From the NCBI RefSeq assembly GCF_002209485.1, contig NZ_NJIX01000002.1:992001-1056000 (forward strand): a stretch of DNA of 64,000 nucleotides, in the 5' to 3' direction. Below the pieces are notes generated by a model that worked only from the letters and a program-made list of their open reading frames with translations, ran no database searches and had not been told where the DNA came from. Below, one piece after another: positions 53,219 through 62,233 of this stretch. The position numbers were made by a program, and so were the translations under genes. Positions within the stretch are counted from its first letter, which is position 1, and every line of letters starts with the position of its first letter. The stretch is from Achromobacter sp. HZ34 (GTDB lineage: Bacteria; Pseudomonadota; Gammaproteobacteria; Burkholderiales; Burkholderiaceae_B).

Positions 53219-53962
53219 TCACCCTTGCGGCCCTTCCCCGCCGCCGCGCTTGGTATGGCGGGACAGCAGGCCCGGTCCGCCCCGCTGGCGGATCTCGCTG
53301 AGCAATTCGCTGTGCTGCAGCTGCACCCGTACCTTCAAGGCATTGCGCACATGGCGCCCCATGGCGGCACGTGCGCCCTCGGCATCGCGCCGCGAGATGG
53401 ACTCGCAGATTTCCGCGTGCTCTTCCAGCACCTGGCGGCGCCTTTCCTCGATCACCAGCGTGGATACATTGCGGTAGGCAGACAGCGTGTCCGACGTGAT
53501 CAGCAGGAACTTGAGCAGGAATTTATTGTGCGCGGCACGATAGATGGCCTCATGGAACACGCGATTGTGCTCGTTCATGCGGTCGGGCTCGTCCGTGATT
53601 TCCTTCTCGGCCTGCACCAGGTGACGCAAGGTGGCGATCTCGGCCTCGGTGGCGTGTTCGGCCGCCGACGCGGCGGCGGCGCCTTCCAGCAACTCGCGCA
53701 CCGTATACAGCTGCTGCATGGCAGCGTCATCGATGGACGCGACGACCAGGCCGCGACGCGGATGCGGCGTCAGCAGGCCCTCGTTCTCCAGGCGGCGCAG
53801 GCCTTCACGTACCGGCGTGCGGCTGATACCCAGCCACTCGGCCACTTTGTATTCGGAGACACGATCGCCAGGCTTGATGTCGTTGGCCAGGATGGCGTCA
53901 CGCACGGCATCGTAGGCGATGTCCCCCAGCAGAGCCTGAGAATCGGCAATGGTCTTCTTCAT
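53219..53962 (-). CDS. GntR-family (FadR/FCD subfamily) transcriptional regulator
   Basis: 247-aa regulator. The winged helix spans about residues 10-75, with AYDAVRDAILANDIKPGDRVSEYKVAEWLGIS in two parts and SRTPVREGLRRLENEGLL as the recognition helix. The all-helical FCD effector domain follows, with RELLEGAAAASAAEHAT and an NRVFHEAIYRAAHNKFL segment with metal-binding His residues. The ATG at 53962 is used; a TTG 21 bp upstream is less likely. It is convergent with the MmgE/PrpD operon and probably binds the palindrome at 50186-50215, controlling the carboxylate cluster. Confidence 0.9.
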   Translation of the reverse strand: MKKTIADSQALLGDIAYDAVRDAILANDIKPGDRVSEYKVAEWLGISRTPVREGLRRLENEGLLTPHPRRGLVVASIDDAAMQQLYTVRELLEGAAAASAAEHATEAEIATLRHLVQAEKEITDEPDRMNEHNRVFHEAIYRAAHNKFLLKFLLITSDTLSAYRNVSTLVIEERRRQVLEEHAEICESISRRDAEGARAAMGRHVRNALKVRVQLQHSELLSEIRQRGGPGLLSRHTKRGGGEGPQG

Positions 53963-54067
53963 CAGGAAAATCTCGGTTCTCAAGTATTCACTATGTACCA
54001 GGGCGCAGCATAACGCAGCGGACGCATCCTTGCCTCGCTGCCGGACGGCACGAGGCCGGGCCGCCCT

Positions 54068-54961
54068 TCACTCCGACGCCGGGCCGCCGGCCTGCGCGGA
54101 CGCGGATTCGTTCAGCCCCATCTGCGCAATCAGCATGTCGTACACGTGGCGTACCAATGGGTTGATCAGATCGTCGCGTATCCACAGGAAATACGTCACG
54201 TCGGGCAACGCCGGCAGGCCGTCCTTCTCACCCAGCACGCGCATGTCCGGGCTGAGGAACTCGACGCTGCGCGCGGTGATGCCCAACCCGGCCCGTACCG
54301 CCGCCCGGATGCCCACCAGATTGGGCGCAACATAATTGGTTTGCCACGGCAGGCGCGCCTGTTCCAGCGCATTGAGCGCGATACGGCGGAAGATGCTCGG
54401 CTCGTCCGCCAGCACCAGCGGCAGGGGCGCCGCCGCATCGTGTACATAGTTGGCCGAGCCTATCCATGCCGTGGGCGACGTCCGCAGCACAACGCCTTCC
54501 AGCCGCTGGTCGAACCGCGTGGATATCGTCATATCGAGGTCGCCCGCCGCCAGCGCCGTCATCAACGTCGGACTGCGGTCGACACGGATCTCCAGGCGCA
54601 CCCGCGGCGACCAGCGTGCGATCTGTGTCAGCACCGCGGGCAGGATGGTATCGGCCACGTCATGCGGCGACCCCAGGCGCAGCTCGCCCTCCAGCTGGCC
54701 GTCCTGCATGGCGCGCACCGCCTCGTCGTTGATGGCCAGCATGTGGCGCGCGTAAGCGACCAGCTTGCGACCGTGAGTGGTCAGCAGCTTGTTGCGGCCA
54801 TGCTTCTCGAACAGGGGCAGGTCCAGCAGATCCTCCAGGCGCTGCATCTGCTGGGTCACGGCAGACTGCGTCTTGTGCAGGCATAGCGCCGCGCCGGAGA
54901 ACGTCTGTTCCTGGGCGACGGCGACCAGGGTGCGCAAAAGGTCCAAATCCAGGTTTTTCAT
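54068..54961 (-). CDS. LysR-family transcriptional regulator
   Basis: 297-aa LysR regulator with the N-terminal helix-turn-helix in DLLRTLVAVAQEQTFSGAAL and HKTQSAVTQQMQRLEDLLDLPLFEK, and a C-terminal effector-binding domain (LRLGSPHDVADTILPAVL, GIRAAVRAGLGITARS). The ATG at 54961 begins the family's usual MKNLDLDLLRT. It is divergent from the thiol-dioxygenase-like gene across a 134-bp gap that contains a perfect 12-bp palindrome (55021-55032), so it most likely activates the downstream sulfur-related operon. Confidence 0.92.
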   Translation of the reverse strand: MKNLDLDLLRTLVAVAQEQTFSGAALCLHKTQSAVTQQMQRLEDLLDLPLFEKHGRNKLLTTHGRKLVAYARHMLAINDEAVRAMQDGQLEGELRLGSPHDVADTILPAVLTQIARWSPRVRLEIRVDRSPTLMTALAAGDLDMTISTRFDQRLEGVVLRTSPTAWIGSANYVHDAAAPLPLVLADEPSIFRRIALNALEQARLPWQTNYVAPNLVGIRAAVRAGLGITARSVEFLSPDMRVLGEKDGLPALPDVTYFLWIRDDLINPLVRHVYDMLIAQMGLNESASAQAGGPASE

Positions 54962-55020
54962 GAGCGGCCAACATATCCGTGTAATCCCCACCTATTAGAA
55001 CTACTTATGTTTTTTTAAAT

Positions 55021-55032
55021 CAAATTAATTTG
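55021..55032. promoter_or_regulatory. 12-bp palindrome in LysR/dioxygenase promoter
   Basis: CAAATTAATTTG is a perfect palindrome and contains a LysR-type A/T dyad. It lies 60 bp upstream of the LysR start and 64 bp upstream of the cupin gene, in AT-rich DNA of the divergent promoter. Binding by the adjacent LysR protein is inferred. Confidence 0.45.
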
Positions 55033-55095
55033 TCGTGAGAGAGCCCGCCTCGTAGAGTAATGAAAATATCTCGATTTACAAGGGAGTTCCCGCTA

Positions 55096-55683
55096 ATGAG
55101 TTCGCAACACCCGCAACAGGCACAAATCTCCGACGCCATCGAAAGCATAAAAAATACTTTAGCAACGCAGGGGCTGAACCGGCAGAGCCTGGCCGGCGTG
55201 CTGGACGAGGTGGTCAACCTGGCCGGCCATCGCGACTGGTGGGACGCGGACCGCTACGCGCCCCCGGAAGGTGACGAACGCCAGGCCCGCTACCTCATCA
55301 GCGAAACCCCCGACCGCGAATACGCGCTCTATCTGAACGTCATGCGGCCCGGCAAGAAGATCGTGCCGCACAACCACACCACCTGGGCCTGTATCGCCGC
55401 CGTGGAGGGGGTCGAGTACAACTACGTCTATGACCGCCTGGACGACGGCAGCCAGCCTGGCGTCGGCCGTCTGCGCAAAACCGGCACCGTGGTGGTGGAA
55501 CCGGGCAAGGGTATCGCGCTGATGCCCGACGATATCCATGCGGTCGAGATCCAGGGCGAAAGCGTGATCCGCCATCTGCACATGTACGGCCGTGCCCTGG
55601 AAACGCTGGACGAGCGTCTCGGCTTCGACCTGGACGCCGGCACCTGCAAGATCATGCCCATCGGCGTGCAAACCCGCCGCTGA
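55096..55683 (+). CDS. cysteine/thiol dioxygenase-family cupin
   Basis: 195-aa cupin of the cysteine dioxygenase superfamily, which oxidises a thiol to a sulfinic acid with O2 at a ferrous centre. The three predicted iron ligands are visible: H92 and H94 in PHNHTTW and H148 in [36 protein letters not shown] is the first cupin motif, here longer than usual. The ATG at 55096 was chosen because AGGGAG precedes it. The next two genes are a PLP C-S lyase-type enzyme and a rhodanese, consistent with metabolism of a thiol or thioether. Substrate (cysteine, mercaptopropionate or other) is unknown. Confidence 0.85.
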   Translation: MSSQHPQQAQISDAIESIKNTLATQGLNRQSLAGVLDEVVNLAGHRDWWDADRYAPPEGDERQARYLISETPDREYALYLNVMRPGKKIVPHNHTTWACIAAVEGVEYNYVYDRLDDGSQPGVGRLRKTGTVVVEPGKGIALMPDDIHAVEIQGESVIRHLHMYGRALETLDERLGFDLDAGTCKIMPIGVQTRR

Positions 55684-55704
55684 ATCGCTGCCTGGACGAC
55701 CATC

Positions 55705-56904
55705 ATGGATGAACACGACAAGCCCGAGGGCAAGGGCCCTGGCGGCTACGGCGCCGGCACCCGCCTGTTGCGCGCCGGCCGTCCCCACAGCGGCTGGGTC
55801 AACACGCCGGTCACCCGCGCCAGCACCTACATTTTCGACAGCGTGCAGCAGTGGCGCGACACCCGTTCGCGCCGCGACAAGGAACGCCTGATCTCGTACG
55901 GCGCACGCGGCACGGACAGCACCCATGCCCTGGAAGACGCGCTGATCGAGTTGGAGGGCGGCTACCGCGCCAAGCTGTATCCGACGGGACAGGCCGCCAT
56001 CGCCGTGGTGCTGCTGGCCTATCTGAAGGCGGGCGACCACGTGGTGATCACCGACGCGGTATACGAACCGGTGCGGCGCTTCTGCGCCGAACACCTCACC
56101 CGCCTGGGCATCGAGTACAGCTACTGCCTGCCCGACGGCAGCGATCTGGCCGCGCAATTGCGCCCCAACACGCGCATGATCTATGCCGAATCCCCGGGAT
56201 CGCTGGCCTACGAAATGATGGACCTGCCGGCCGTGGCCATGCTGGCGCGCGCGCATGACTGCTGGCTGGCGGTGGACAACACCTGGGGCTCCGGCCTGCT
56301 GTACCAGCCGCTGGCGCTGGGCGCGGACATCTCCATCATCGCGGCCACCAAATACCTGGGCGGCCATGCCGACGTCATGATGGGCGTGGCCATCACCAAC
56401 GAACGCGCCTGGGCGCCGCTGGAGCGGGCAAGTGTGGATTTCGGCCAGACGGTGGGGGCCGACGACGCGTACCTGGTGCTGCGCGGCATGCGTTCCATGC
56501 CAGCCCGCATGGCCGTGCACGGCCGCAGTGCCCTGCGCATCGCCGACTGGCTGCAAGCGCGGCCGGAAGTCGCGCGCGTGCTTTGCCCGGCGCTGCCCGG
56601 CGACCCCAACCACGCCATCTGGCGGCGCGACTGCCGCGGCACCAACGGCCTGCTGTCGATCGAGTTCGCACCCGGTATCGAGGATGCCGACGTCGAGCGC
56701 ATGATCGATGCCTTCAGGCTGTTCGGCCTGGGCGCCTCCTGGGGCGGCTTCGAAAGCCTGGTGGTTCCCGCCTATATGCTGCGCGCCCGCACGGTGGCGG
56801 ACTGGAACGGCCGCGGCGCGGTACTGCGCCTGCACATCGGCCTGGAAGACACCGAGGACCTGATCGCCGACCTGGGGCAGGCCATGGCCGCGCTGCGCCG
56901 CTGA
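55705..56904 (+). CDS. PLP-dependent Cys/Met-metabolism lyase (cystathionine beta-lyase type)
   Basis: 399-aa fold-type I PLP enzyme of the Cys/Met metabolism family, which cleaves C-S bonds of cystathionine or related amino acids. TRLLRAGRPHSGWVNTPVTRASTY is the N-terminal signature, in which Y (YGARGTDST, residues 65-73) binds the PLP phosphate of the neighbouring subunit. D191 (VDNTWGSG) and K216 (AATKYLGGHADVMMG), the Schiff-base lysine, are conserved. The C-terminus carries SWGGFESLVVP, typical of cystathionine beta-lyases (MetC), rather than gamma-synthases. It follows the cupin gene by 21 bp. Confidence 0.92.
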   Translation: MDEHDKPEGKGPGGYGAGTRLLRAGRPHSGWVNTPVTRASTYIFDSVQQWRDTRSRRDKERLISYGARGTDSTHALEDALIELEGGYRAKLYPTGQAAIAVVLLAYLKAGDHVVITDAVYEPVRRFCAEHLTRLGIEYSYCLPDGSDLAAQLRPNTRMIYAESPGSLAYEMMDLPAVAMLARAHDCWLAVDNTWGSGLLYQPLALGADISIIAATKYLGGHADVMMGVAITNERAWAPLERASVDFGQTVGADDAYLVLRGMRSMPARMAVHGRSALRIADWLQARPEVARVLCPALPGDPNHAIWRRDCRGTNGLLSIEFAPGIEDADVERMIDAFRLFGLGASWGGFESLVVPAYMLRARTVADWNGRGAVLRLHIGLEDTEDLIADLGQAMAALRR

Positions 56905-57038
56905 AATACCGCTTGCCGCGCGCCGGCGACTGCTCCCCGGGCCCTCCTGTCCAACCGTTCGCCGGACGCGGCGCCGCCTTGCCGCGCCATGTCGGCGCAT
57001 TCGGCCTCTTTATCCCCGTAGAACCCTAGTCCCACACG

Positions 57039-58670
57039 ATGACCACCACGCAAAACACCTCGCAGCCGCTGCCTCCCGTGGACGCCATGACGCTCAAGCG
57101 CTGGCTGCACGACGGCGCCGAGATCGCTTTCCTGGACGTGCGCGAGCACGGCCAGTACGGCGAGGCGCATCCCTTTTACGCCACCACCTTGCCCTATAGC
57201 CGTCTGGAGATCGAGGTCGCGCGCCTGGTACCGCGCCGCTCGACTCGCATCGTGCTGCTGGACGAAGGCGATGGCGTGGCGCAACGCGCCGCCAAGGCGC
57301 TGCAAGAACTGGGCTATGGCGATGTGCGCGTGCTCGATGGCGGCATGCCGGCCTGGCGCGCGGCCGGCCTGGTGGTCTTCGCCGGCGTCAATCTGCCCAG
57401 CAAGACTTTCGGCGAGCTGGCCGAGCACCTGCTGCACACGCCGCGCATCACGGCGACAGACCTGGCCGCGCGGCAGCAACGCGGCGAGGACCTGATCGTC
57501 CTGGATGGCCGCCCTTACACCGAGTACGGCAAGATGAACATCCCGGATGCCGTCTGCTGCCCGAACGGCGAGCTGGCATTGCGCGCGCAGACCCTCGCGC
57601 CCAACCCCGCAACGACCATCGTCATCAATTGCGCAGGGCGCACGCGCAGCATCATCGGCGCCCAGACCCTCATCGACCTGGGCGTGCCCAACCCCGTTCT
57701 GGCGCTGGAGAACGGCACGCAGGGCTGGTATCTGGCCGACCTGCAACTGGAACACGGCTCGCGCCGCAAGTATCCCGAGGCCATCGACCCGGCGCAATTG
57801 CCCGTCTTGCGCGAGCGCGCGCAGCGCCTGGCGCGCTCGCTGGACGTCCCCACCATCGACGCCGCCCAGGCCAGCGCGTGGCTGGCCGAAAGCGGCCGCA
57901 ACACCTATCTGTGCGATGTCCGCACGCCGGAGGAATACGCCACCGGCACCTTGCCAGGGGCGCAGCATGCTCCTGGCGGCCAATTGATCCAGGCCACCGA
58001 CCAGTATGTTGGCGTGCGTGGCGCGCGCATCGTGCTGTTCGATGACGAAGGCGTGCGCGCCCCGGTGGTCGCCGCCTGGCTCATCCGCATGGGTTGGGAA
58101 GTCTACGTGCTGGCCGATGGGCTGCGATCCGGTGTGTCCGTGCCGGTGGCGATGCGCACTGCCCGGACTATCCCCGCGGCAACTGCAGCGAACGTGGAAT
58201 CTATCAGCGCATCAGCCTTGGCCGCCGCCGTGCGGGAAGGCGCCACGCTGGTCGACGTCCGTCCCAGCATGAGCTACCGCAAGGCGCACGTCCATGGCGC
58301 ACGCTGGTCCATCCGCCCGCGCCTGCAGGCATTGGCGCTGGCGCCGCGAACCGAAGTGGTATTGCTGGCCGAGGACGCCGCCGTGGGCGCGCTGGCCGCG
58401 CGCGAGCTGCAGGCCCTGGGCGTGACCCGGGTCCGTATCAACACCGACACGCCGTCGGCATGGCGCGACGCCGGCCTGGCGGTCGAGGCCAGCCCCGCCC
58501 AGCCCACCGATGCCGACTGCATCGACTATCTGTTTTTCGTGCATGACCGCCATGACGGCAACAAGGCGGCTGCCCGTCAGTACATCGCCTGGGAGACCAA
58601 CCTGATCAACCAGATCGATGCGCAGGAACGTGCCGGCTTCCGGTTGCCTGAGGATCACAAGTCCAGTTGA
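57039..58670 (+). CDS. four-domain rhodanese (thiosulfate sulfurtransferase-like)
   Basis: 543-aa protein made of four tandem rhodanese domains, at about residues 13-112, 135-235, 270-365 and 388-480. Only the second keeps the active cysteine, C198 in INCAGRTRS. The others have DEGDG, DDEGV and AEDAAVG at the equivalent places and are likely structural or binding domains. The final part (DYLFFVHDRHDGNKAAARQYIAWE) is an extra conserved tail. It fits transfer of sulfane sulfur released by the upstream C-S lyase. Start at 57039 lacks a strong ribosome-binding site. Confidence 0.9.
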   Translation: MTTTQNTSQPLPPVDAMTLKRWLHDGAEIAFLDVREHGQYGEAHPFYATTLPYSRLEIEVARLVPRRSTRIVLLDEGDGVAQRAAKALQELGYGDVRVLDGGMPAWRAAGLVVFAGVNLPSKTFGELAEHLLHTPRITATDLAARQQRGEDLIVLDGRPYTEYGKMNIPDAVCCPNGELALRAQTLAPNPATTIVINCAGRTRSIIGAQTLIDLGVPNPVLALENGTQGWYLADLQLEHGSRRKYPEAIDPAQLPVLRERAQRLARSLDVPTIDAAQASAWLAESGRNTYLCDVRTPEEYATGTLPGAQHAPGGQLIQATDQYVGVRGARIVLFDDEGVRAPVVAAWLIRMGWEVYVLADGLRSGVSVPVAMRTARTIPAATAANVESISASALAAAVREGATLVDVRPSMSYRKAHVHGARWSIRPRLQALALAPRTEVVLLAEDAAVGALAARELQALGVTRVRINTDTPSAWRDAGLAVEASPAQPTDADCIDYLFFVHDRHDGNKAAARQYIAWETNLINQIDAQERAGFRLPEDHKSS

Positions 58671-58785
58671 AACAGGCAGCTTGCCAGTGGCGCGCCCCGC
58701 CGGGGCCGCCGCTGGCGATCCGCCTGCCACTCGACGAGCCGGACGCACGATCCAGGCCGTTAACTCAAGGTTCAAGGGGAACCGC

Positions 58786-59796
58786 ATGACACTCGCTTTC
58801 AAGCAAGCAGCCCGAGTTTCGTCCAATGCCGCCCGCGCGCGGCGTGGCCTCGCCGCCCTGACGGTCGGCATGAGCATTGCGGTGGCGCTACCCGCGCACG
58901 CCGCCTATCCTGAACCCGGCACGCCGATCCGCCTGGTCGTCGGCTTCCCGCCCGGCGGCGGCGCCGATGTCCTGGCACGCGCCGCCGCGGTGGGCATGTC
59001 CAAGGCCCTCAATGCCAACGTCATCGTCGAGAACCGGCCAGGCGCCAGCGGCATCATCGCCACCGACTACGTCGTGCGCGCGCAACCCGACGGCTATACG
59101 CTTTACCTCGGCACGCCGGGCTCGCTGACCATCCTGCCCAATCTGCAGAAAGTCCCTTATGACCCGGCCACCGGCCTGGCACCCGTGTCGGTGCTGGTGA
59201 CCATGCCCAATGTGCTGGTGAGCAGTCCGAAATCAGGCATCAACAGCGCGGCCGACCTGATTGCCCGCGCCAAGTCGGGCAAGGACGTCACCTACGCATC
59301 CGGCGGCAACGGCACGATCGGCCAGATGGCGGCGGAGCAGTTCAACATGCTGGCCGGCATCAAGATGCGGCATATCCCCTACAAAGGCACCACGCCGGCG
59401 CTGACCGACGTGGTGAGCGGCCTGGTCGACGTGACCTTCTCCGATCCCTCGGTGCGCACCTTGACCGAAGGCGGCAAGCTCAAGGCGCTGGGCGTGACCA
59501 CGGCGGGGCCATCCAGCGAGTTTCCTGGCGCGCCCCCCATAGGCAAGAGTATCCCGGGCTATGAACTGACCAACTGGTACGGCGTGCTCGCGCCCGGCGG
59601 GACGCCCAAGGCCGTCGTCGACACGCTGAACCGCGCGTTCGCCAGCGTCATGAAGGAACCTGATGTGATCAAGGTGCTCGCGGCATCCGGCATGACCGCC
59701 ACGTCCAGCACGCCGGCCGAGTTCGGCGCGCTGATGGACAAGGAACGCGTCAAGTGGGCGGACCTCATCCGGAAAGCGCACATCACGCTGGACTGA
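58786..59796 (+). CDS. Bug/TctC-family periplasmic binding protein
   Basis: 336-aa receptor with a Sec-type signal (GLAALTVGMSIAVALPAHA, ending before AYPEPG). The family motifs are IRLVVGFPPGGGADVLARA, VIVENRPGASGIIAT, AQPDGYTLYLGTPGSLTI, and HIPYKGTTPALTDVVSGLVDVTF. The ATG at 58786 has GGGGA upstream and is followed by the correct signal peptide. No TctAB permease is present. Its position after the rhodanese and before the molybdoenzyme suggests that it binds a compound handled by this operon. Confidence 0.92.
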   Translation: MTLAFKQAARVSSNAARARRGLAALTVGMSIAVALPAHAAYPEPGTPIRLVVGFPPGGGADVLARAAAVGMSKALNANVIVENRPGASGIIATDYVVRAQPDGYTLYLGTPGSLTILPNLQKVPYDPATGLAPVSVLVTMPNVLVSSPKSGINSAADLIARAKSGKDVTYASGGNGTIGQMAAEQFNMLAGIKMRHIPYKGTTPALTDVVSGLVDVTFSDPSVRTLTEGGKLKALGVTTAGPSSEFPGAPPIGKSIPGYELTNWYGVLAPGGTPKAVVDTLNRAFASVMKEPDVIKVLAASGMTATSSTPAEFGALMDKERVKWADLIRKAHITLD

Positions 59797-59835
59797 TCCG
59801 GACTCATCCGACAGGACCGCACACAGGATTGCATC

Positions 59836-62157
59836 ATGATGACTTCCTCACGCCTTGAACCCGAGGAACGGCCCCCCGTGGCGCCGCCGCGGGAACATCG
59901 GTTTCCGCAGTTGGCCCATTGGGGGGCCTACACGGCCGTGGTGCGCGATGGACGCCTGGTCGATTGCGAACCCTTCGGCCCCGATCCCAACCCCTCGCGC
60001 CTGTTGGAGACCATCGCACCCATGGTCTATTCGCCACGCCGCATCGCGCGGCCGGCGGTACGCAAGGCCTGGCTGGAATCGCGTGGCGCGCGTGGCCGCG
60101 AACTGCGCGGCCGCGACGAATTCGTCGAGATCGACTGGGACACCGCGCTCGATCTGGTGGCCGCCGAAATCGCCGAGACGCGCGCGGAGCATGGCGCGCA
60201 GGGCATCTTCTCCGGTTCCTACGGCTGGTCTTCCGCCGGCCGCCTGCACCACGCCCGTTCGCTGATTCGCCGCTTCTATTTCGCCGGTGGCGGCGGCGTC
60301 GACCAGGTCGGCAACTACAGCTGGGGCACGGCGCAATTCCTGCTGCCGCACGTCATCGGCACCTATAACCCGCTCACCGGCCGTGTCACCTCCTGGCCCA
60401 GCATCGTCGCGCATGCCGAGGTCTTCGTCGCCTTCGGCGGACTGGCCTTGAAGAACGGCCAGGTGTCCTCCGGCGGCGCGGCCGAACACACCCTGGAATC
60501 CTGGCTGCGCAAGCTGGCGGCCGGCGGCGCGCGCATCATCAACATCAGCCCGACACGCGACGACTGTCCGGACTTCGTGCAGGCCGAATGGATACCCATA
60601 CGGCCCAACACCGACGTGGCGCTGATGCTGGCCCTGGCGTATGAAATCCGCCGCCAGGGCGGCCAGGACGACGCCTTCCTGGCCAGCCACTGCGTGGGCT
60701 ACGCGGCGCTGGAAGCGTACTTCCAGGGCCGTGAGGACGGCGTCGCCAAGACGCCCGAATGGGCCGCGCAGATCACCGGTATCCCCGCCGTACGCATCCG
60801 CGCACTCGCTGCACAGCTTTGCGGCAAGCGCAGTTATCTGACCTGCTCCTTCGCCGTGCAGCGCGCCCAGCATGGCGAGCAGCCCTATTGGATGGTGATC
60901 GCGCTGGCTGCGATGCTGGGGCAGATCGGCCTGCCCGGCGGCGGCTTCGGCTTCGGCCACGGCTCCATGAACGGCGTCGGCAATCCCCGCATCGCGACAC
61001 CAGGTCCGGAGATGCCCGTGGGGCGCAATCCCTCCGGCCTCGCCATTCCGGTTGCGCGCCTGACCGAGATGCTGGAAAGCCCCGGCGCGCCCTACCCTTT
61101 TCAGGGGCAGACACAGCACTACCCGGATATCCACTTCATCCACTGGGCCGGCGGTAATCCCTTTCACCATCACCAGCAATTGCATCGCTTGATGCGGGCC
61201 TGGCGCGCCAAGCCCCGCACCATCGTGGTCAATGAAATCTGGTGGACGCCGGCGGCGCGCAACGCCGACATCGTGCTGCCCATCACGACGTCGCTGGAGC
61301 GCAACGACATCGGCGGCTCTTCGCGCGACTGCTACGCGCTGGCCATGCATCGGGCCATCGATCCCGTGGGCCAGGCGCGCGACGACTACGCTGTCTTCAC
61401 CGACCTCGCCGAGCGGCTGGGCTACCGCGAACGCTATACCGAAGGCCGCGACGAGATGGCCTGGATCCGCCACATCTACGGCCAGTTCGCGCAGGCCCAG
61501 CGCCACGTCGGCATCGACGTGCCGGACTTCGAGGCTTTCTGGGAACAGGGCTACGTGAAACTGCCGCCACCGACGTCGGACTTCATCCTGTTCGAGGACT
61601 TCCGGTCGGACCCACAGGCCCATCCCCTGCGCACGCCCAGCGGCCGCATCGAGCTTTATAGCGCAACGCTGGCGGGTTACGGCCTGGCCGATTGCGGCGG
61701 CCATCCACGCTGGATCCCGCCGCGCGAATGGCTGGGGGCGGACACAGCGCGCGACTACCCGCTGCACCTGCTGACCATACAACCCGCCGACCGCCTGCAT
61801 AGCCAGATGGACGCCGCGCCGCTGGCCCAAGGCAACAAGGTAGCCGCGCGCGAAGCCCTGCGCATGCATCCCGACGACGCCCGCGCGCGCGGACTGCGCG
61901 ACGGCGACACCGTGCGCCTGTACAACGCGCGCGGCGCTTGCCTGGTGGGCGCCGTGCTGGACGACGGCGTGCTGCCGGGCACGGTGGTCATGGCGACGGG
62001 CGCGTGGTACCAGCCCGCCGACGAGGACGACGCCCCCGAAAGCGCGGGCACCGCCAACGTGCTCACGCTGGACATCGGCACGTCGTCGCTGACCCAGGGA
62101 CCCAACGCCATGAGCTGCCTGGTCGAGGCAGAACGCTGGCGCGACGGCGGCGCATAG
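59836..62157 (+). CDS. cytoplasmic molybdopterin oxidoreductase, BisC/TorZ-like S-/N-oxide reductase
   Basis: 773-aa DMSO-reductase-family molybdoenzyme. It has no signal peptide and no N-terminal Cys cluster, so there is no iron-sulfur centre, as in BisC/MsrP-independent cytoplasmic sulfoxide reductases. It opens with FPQLAHWGAYTAVVRDGRLV, then GSYGWSSAGRLHHARSLI. The predicted molybdenum-ligating Ser is in NYSWGTAQFLLPHVIG. MGD-binding residues recur in WAGGNPFHHHQQL and NEIWWTPAARNADIVLPITTSLERND. The C-terminal domain has TIQPADRLHSQMD. In an operon of sulfur enzymes, reduction of a sulfoxide is more likely than of an N-oxide. The start could be either of two adjacent ATGs. Confidence 0.92.
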   Translation: MMTSSRLEPEERPPVAPPREHRFPQLAHWGAYTAVVRDGRLVDCEPFGPDPNPSRLLETIAPMVYSPRRIARPAVRKAWLESRGARGRELRGRDEFVEIDWDTALDLVAAEIAETRAEHGAQGIFSGSYGWSSAGRLHHARSLIRRFYFAGGGGVDQVGNYSWGTAQFLLPHVIGTYNPLTGRVTSWPSIVAHAEVFVAFGGLALKNGQVSSGGAAEHTLESWLRKLAAGGARIINISPTRDDCPDFVQAEWIPIRPNTDVALMLALAYEIRRQGGQDDAFLASHCVGYAALEAYFQGREDGVAKTPEWAAQITGIPAVRIRALAAQLCGKRSYLTCSFAVQRAQHGEQPYWMVIALAAMLGQIGLPGGGFGFGHGSMNGVGNPRIATPGPEMPVGRNPSGLAIPVARLTEMLESPGAPYPFQGQTQHYPDIHFIHWAGGNPFHHHQQLHRLMRAWRAKPRTIVVNEIWWTPAARNADIVLPITTSLERNDIGGSSRDCYALAMHRAIDPVGQARDDYAVFTDLAERLGYRERYTEGRDEMAWIRHIYGQFAQAQRHVGIDVPDFEAFWEQGYVKLPPPTSDFILFEDFRSDPQAHPLRTPSGRIELYSATLAGYGLADCGGHPRWIPPREWLGADTARDYPLHLLTIQPADRLHSQMDAAPLAQGNKVAAREALRMHPDDARARGLRDGDTVRLYNARGACLVGAVLDDGVLPGTVVMATGAWYQPADEDDAPESAGTANVLTLDIGTSSLTQGPNAMSCLVEAERWRDGGA

Positions 62158-62233
62158 ATACGTTCCTGACCGCGGCCATGCGTCCCGGCATGCCGCGGCG
62201 AAACCTGTTTTTTCTTATCGAGACCAAGAGATC

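Noticed and set aside
55159-57000. 613-codon open frame opposite the cupin and PLP lyase genes
   Set aside because: It is an antisense shadow with no domain. It spans two genes with conserved catalytic residues on the plus strand.
59848-61869. 673-codon open frame opposite the molybdoenzyme
   Set aside because: Antisense composition, no motifs; the plus-strand molybdoenzyme is unmistakable.
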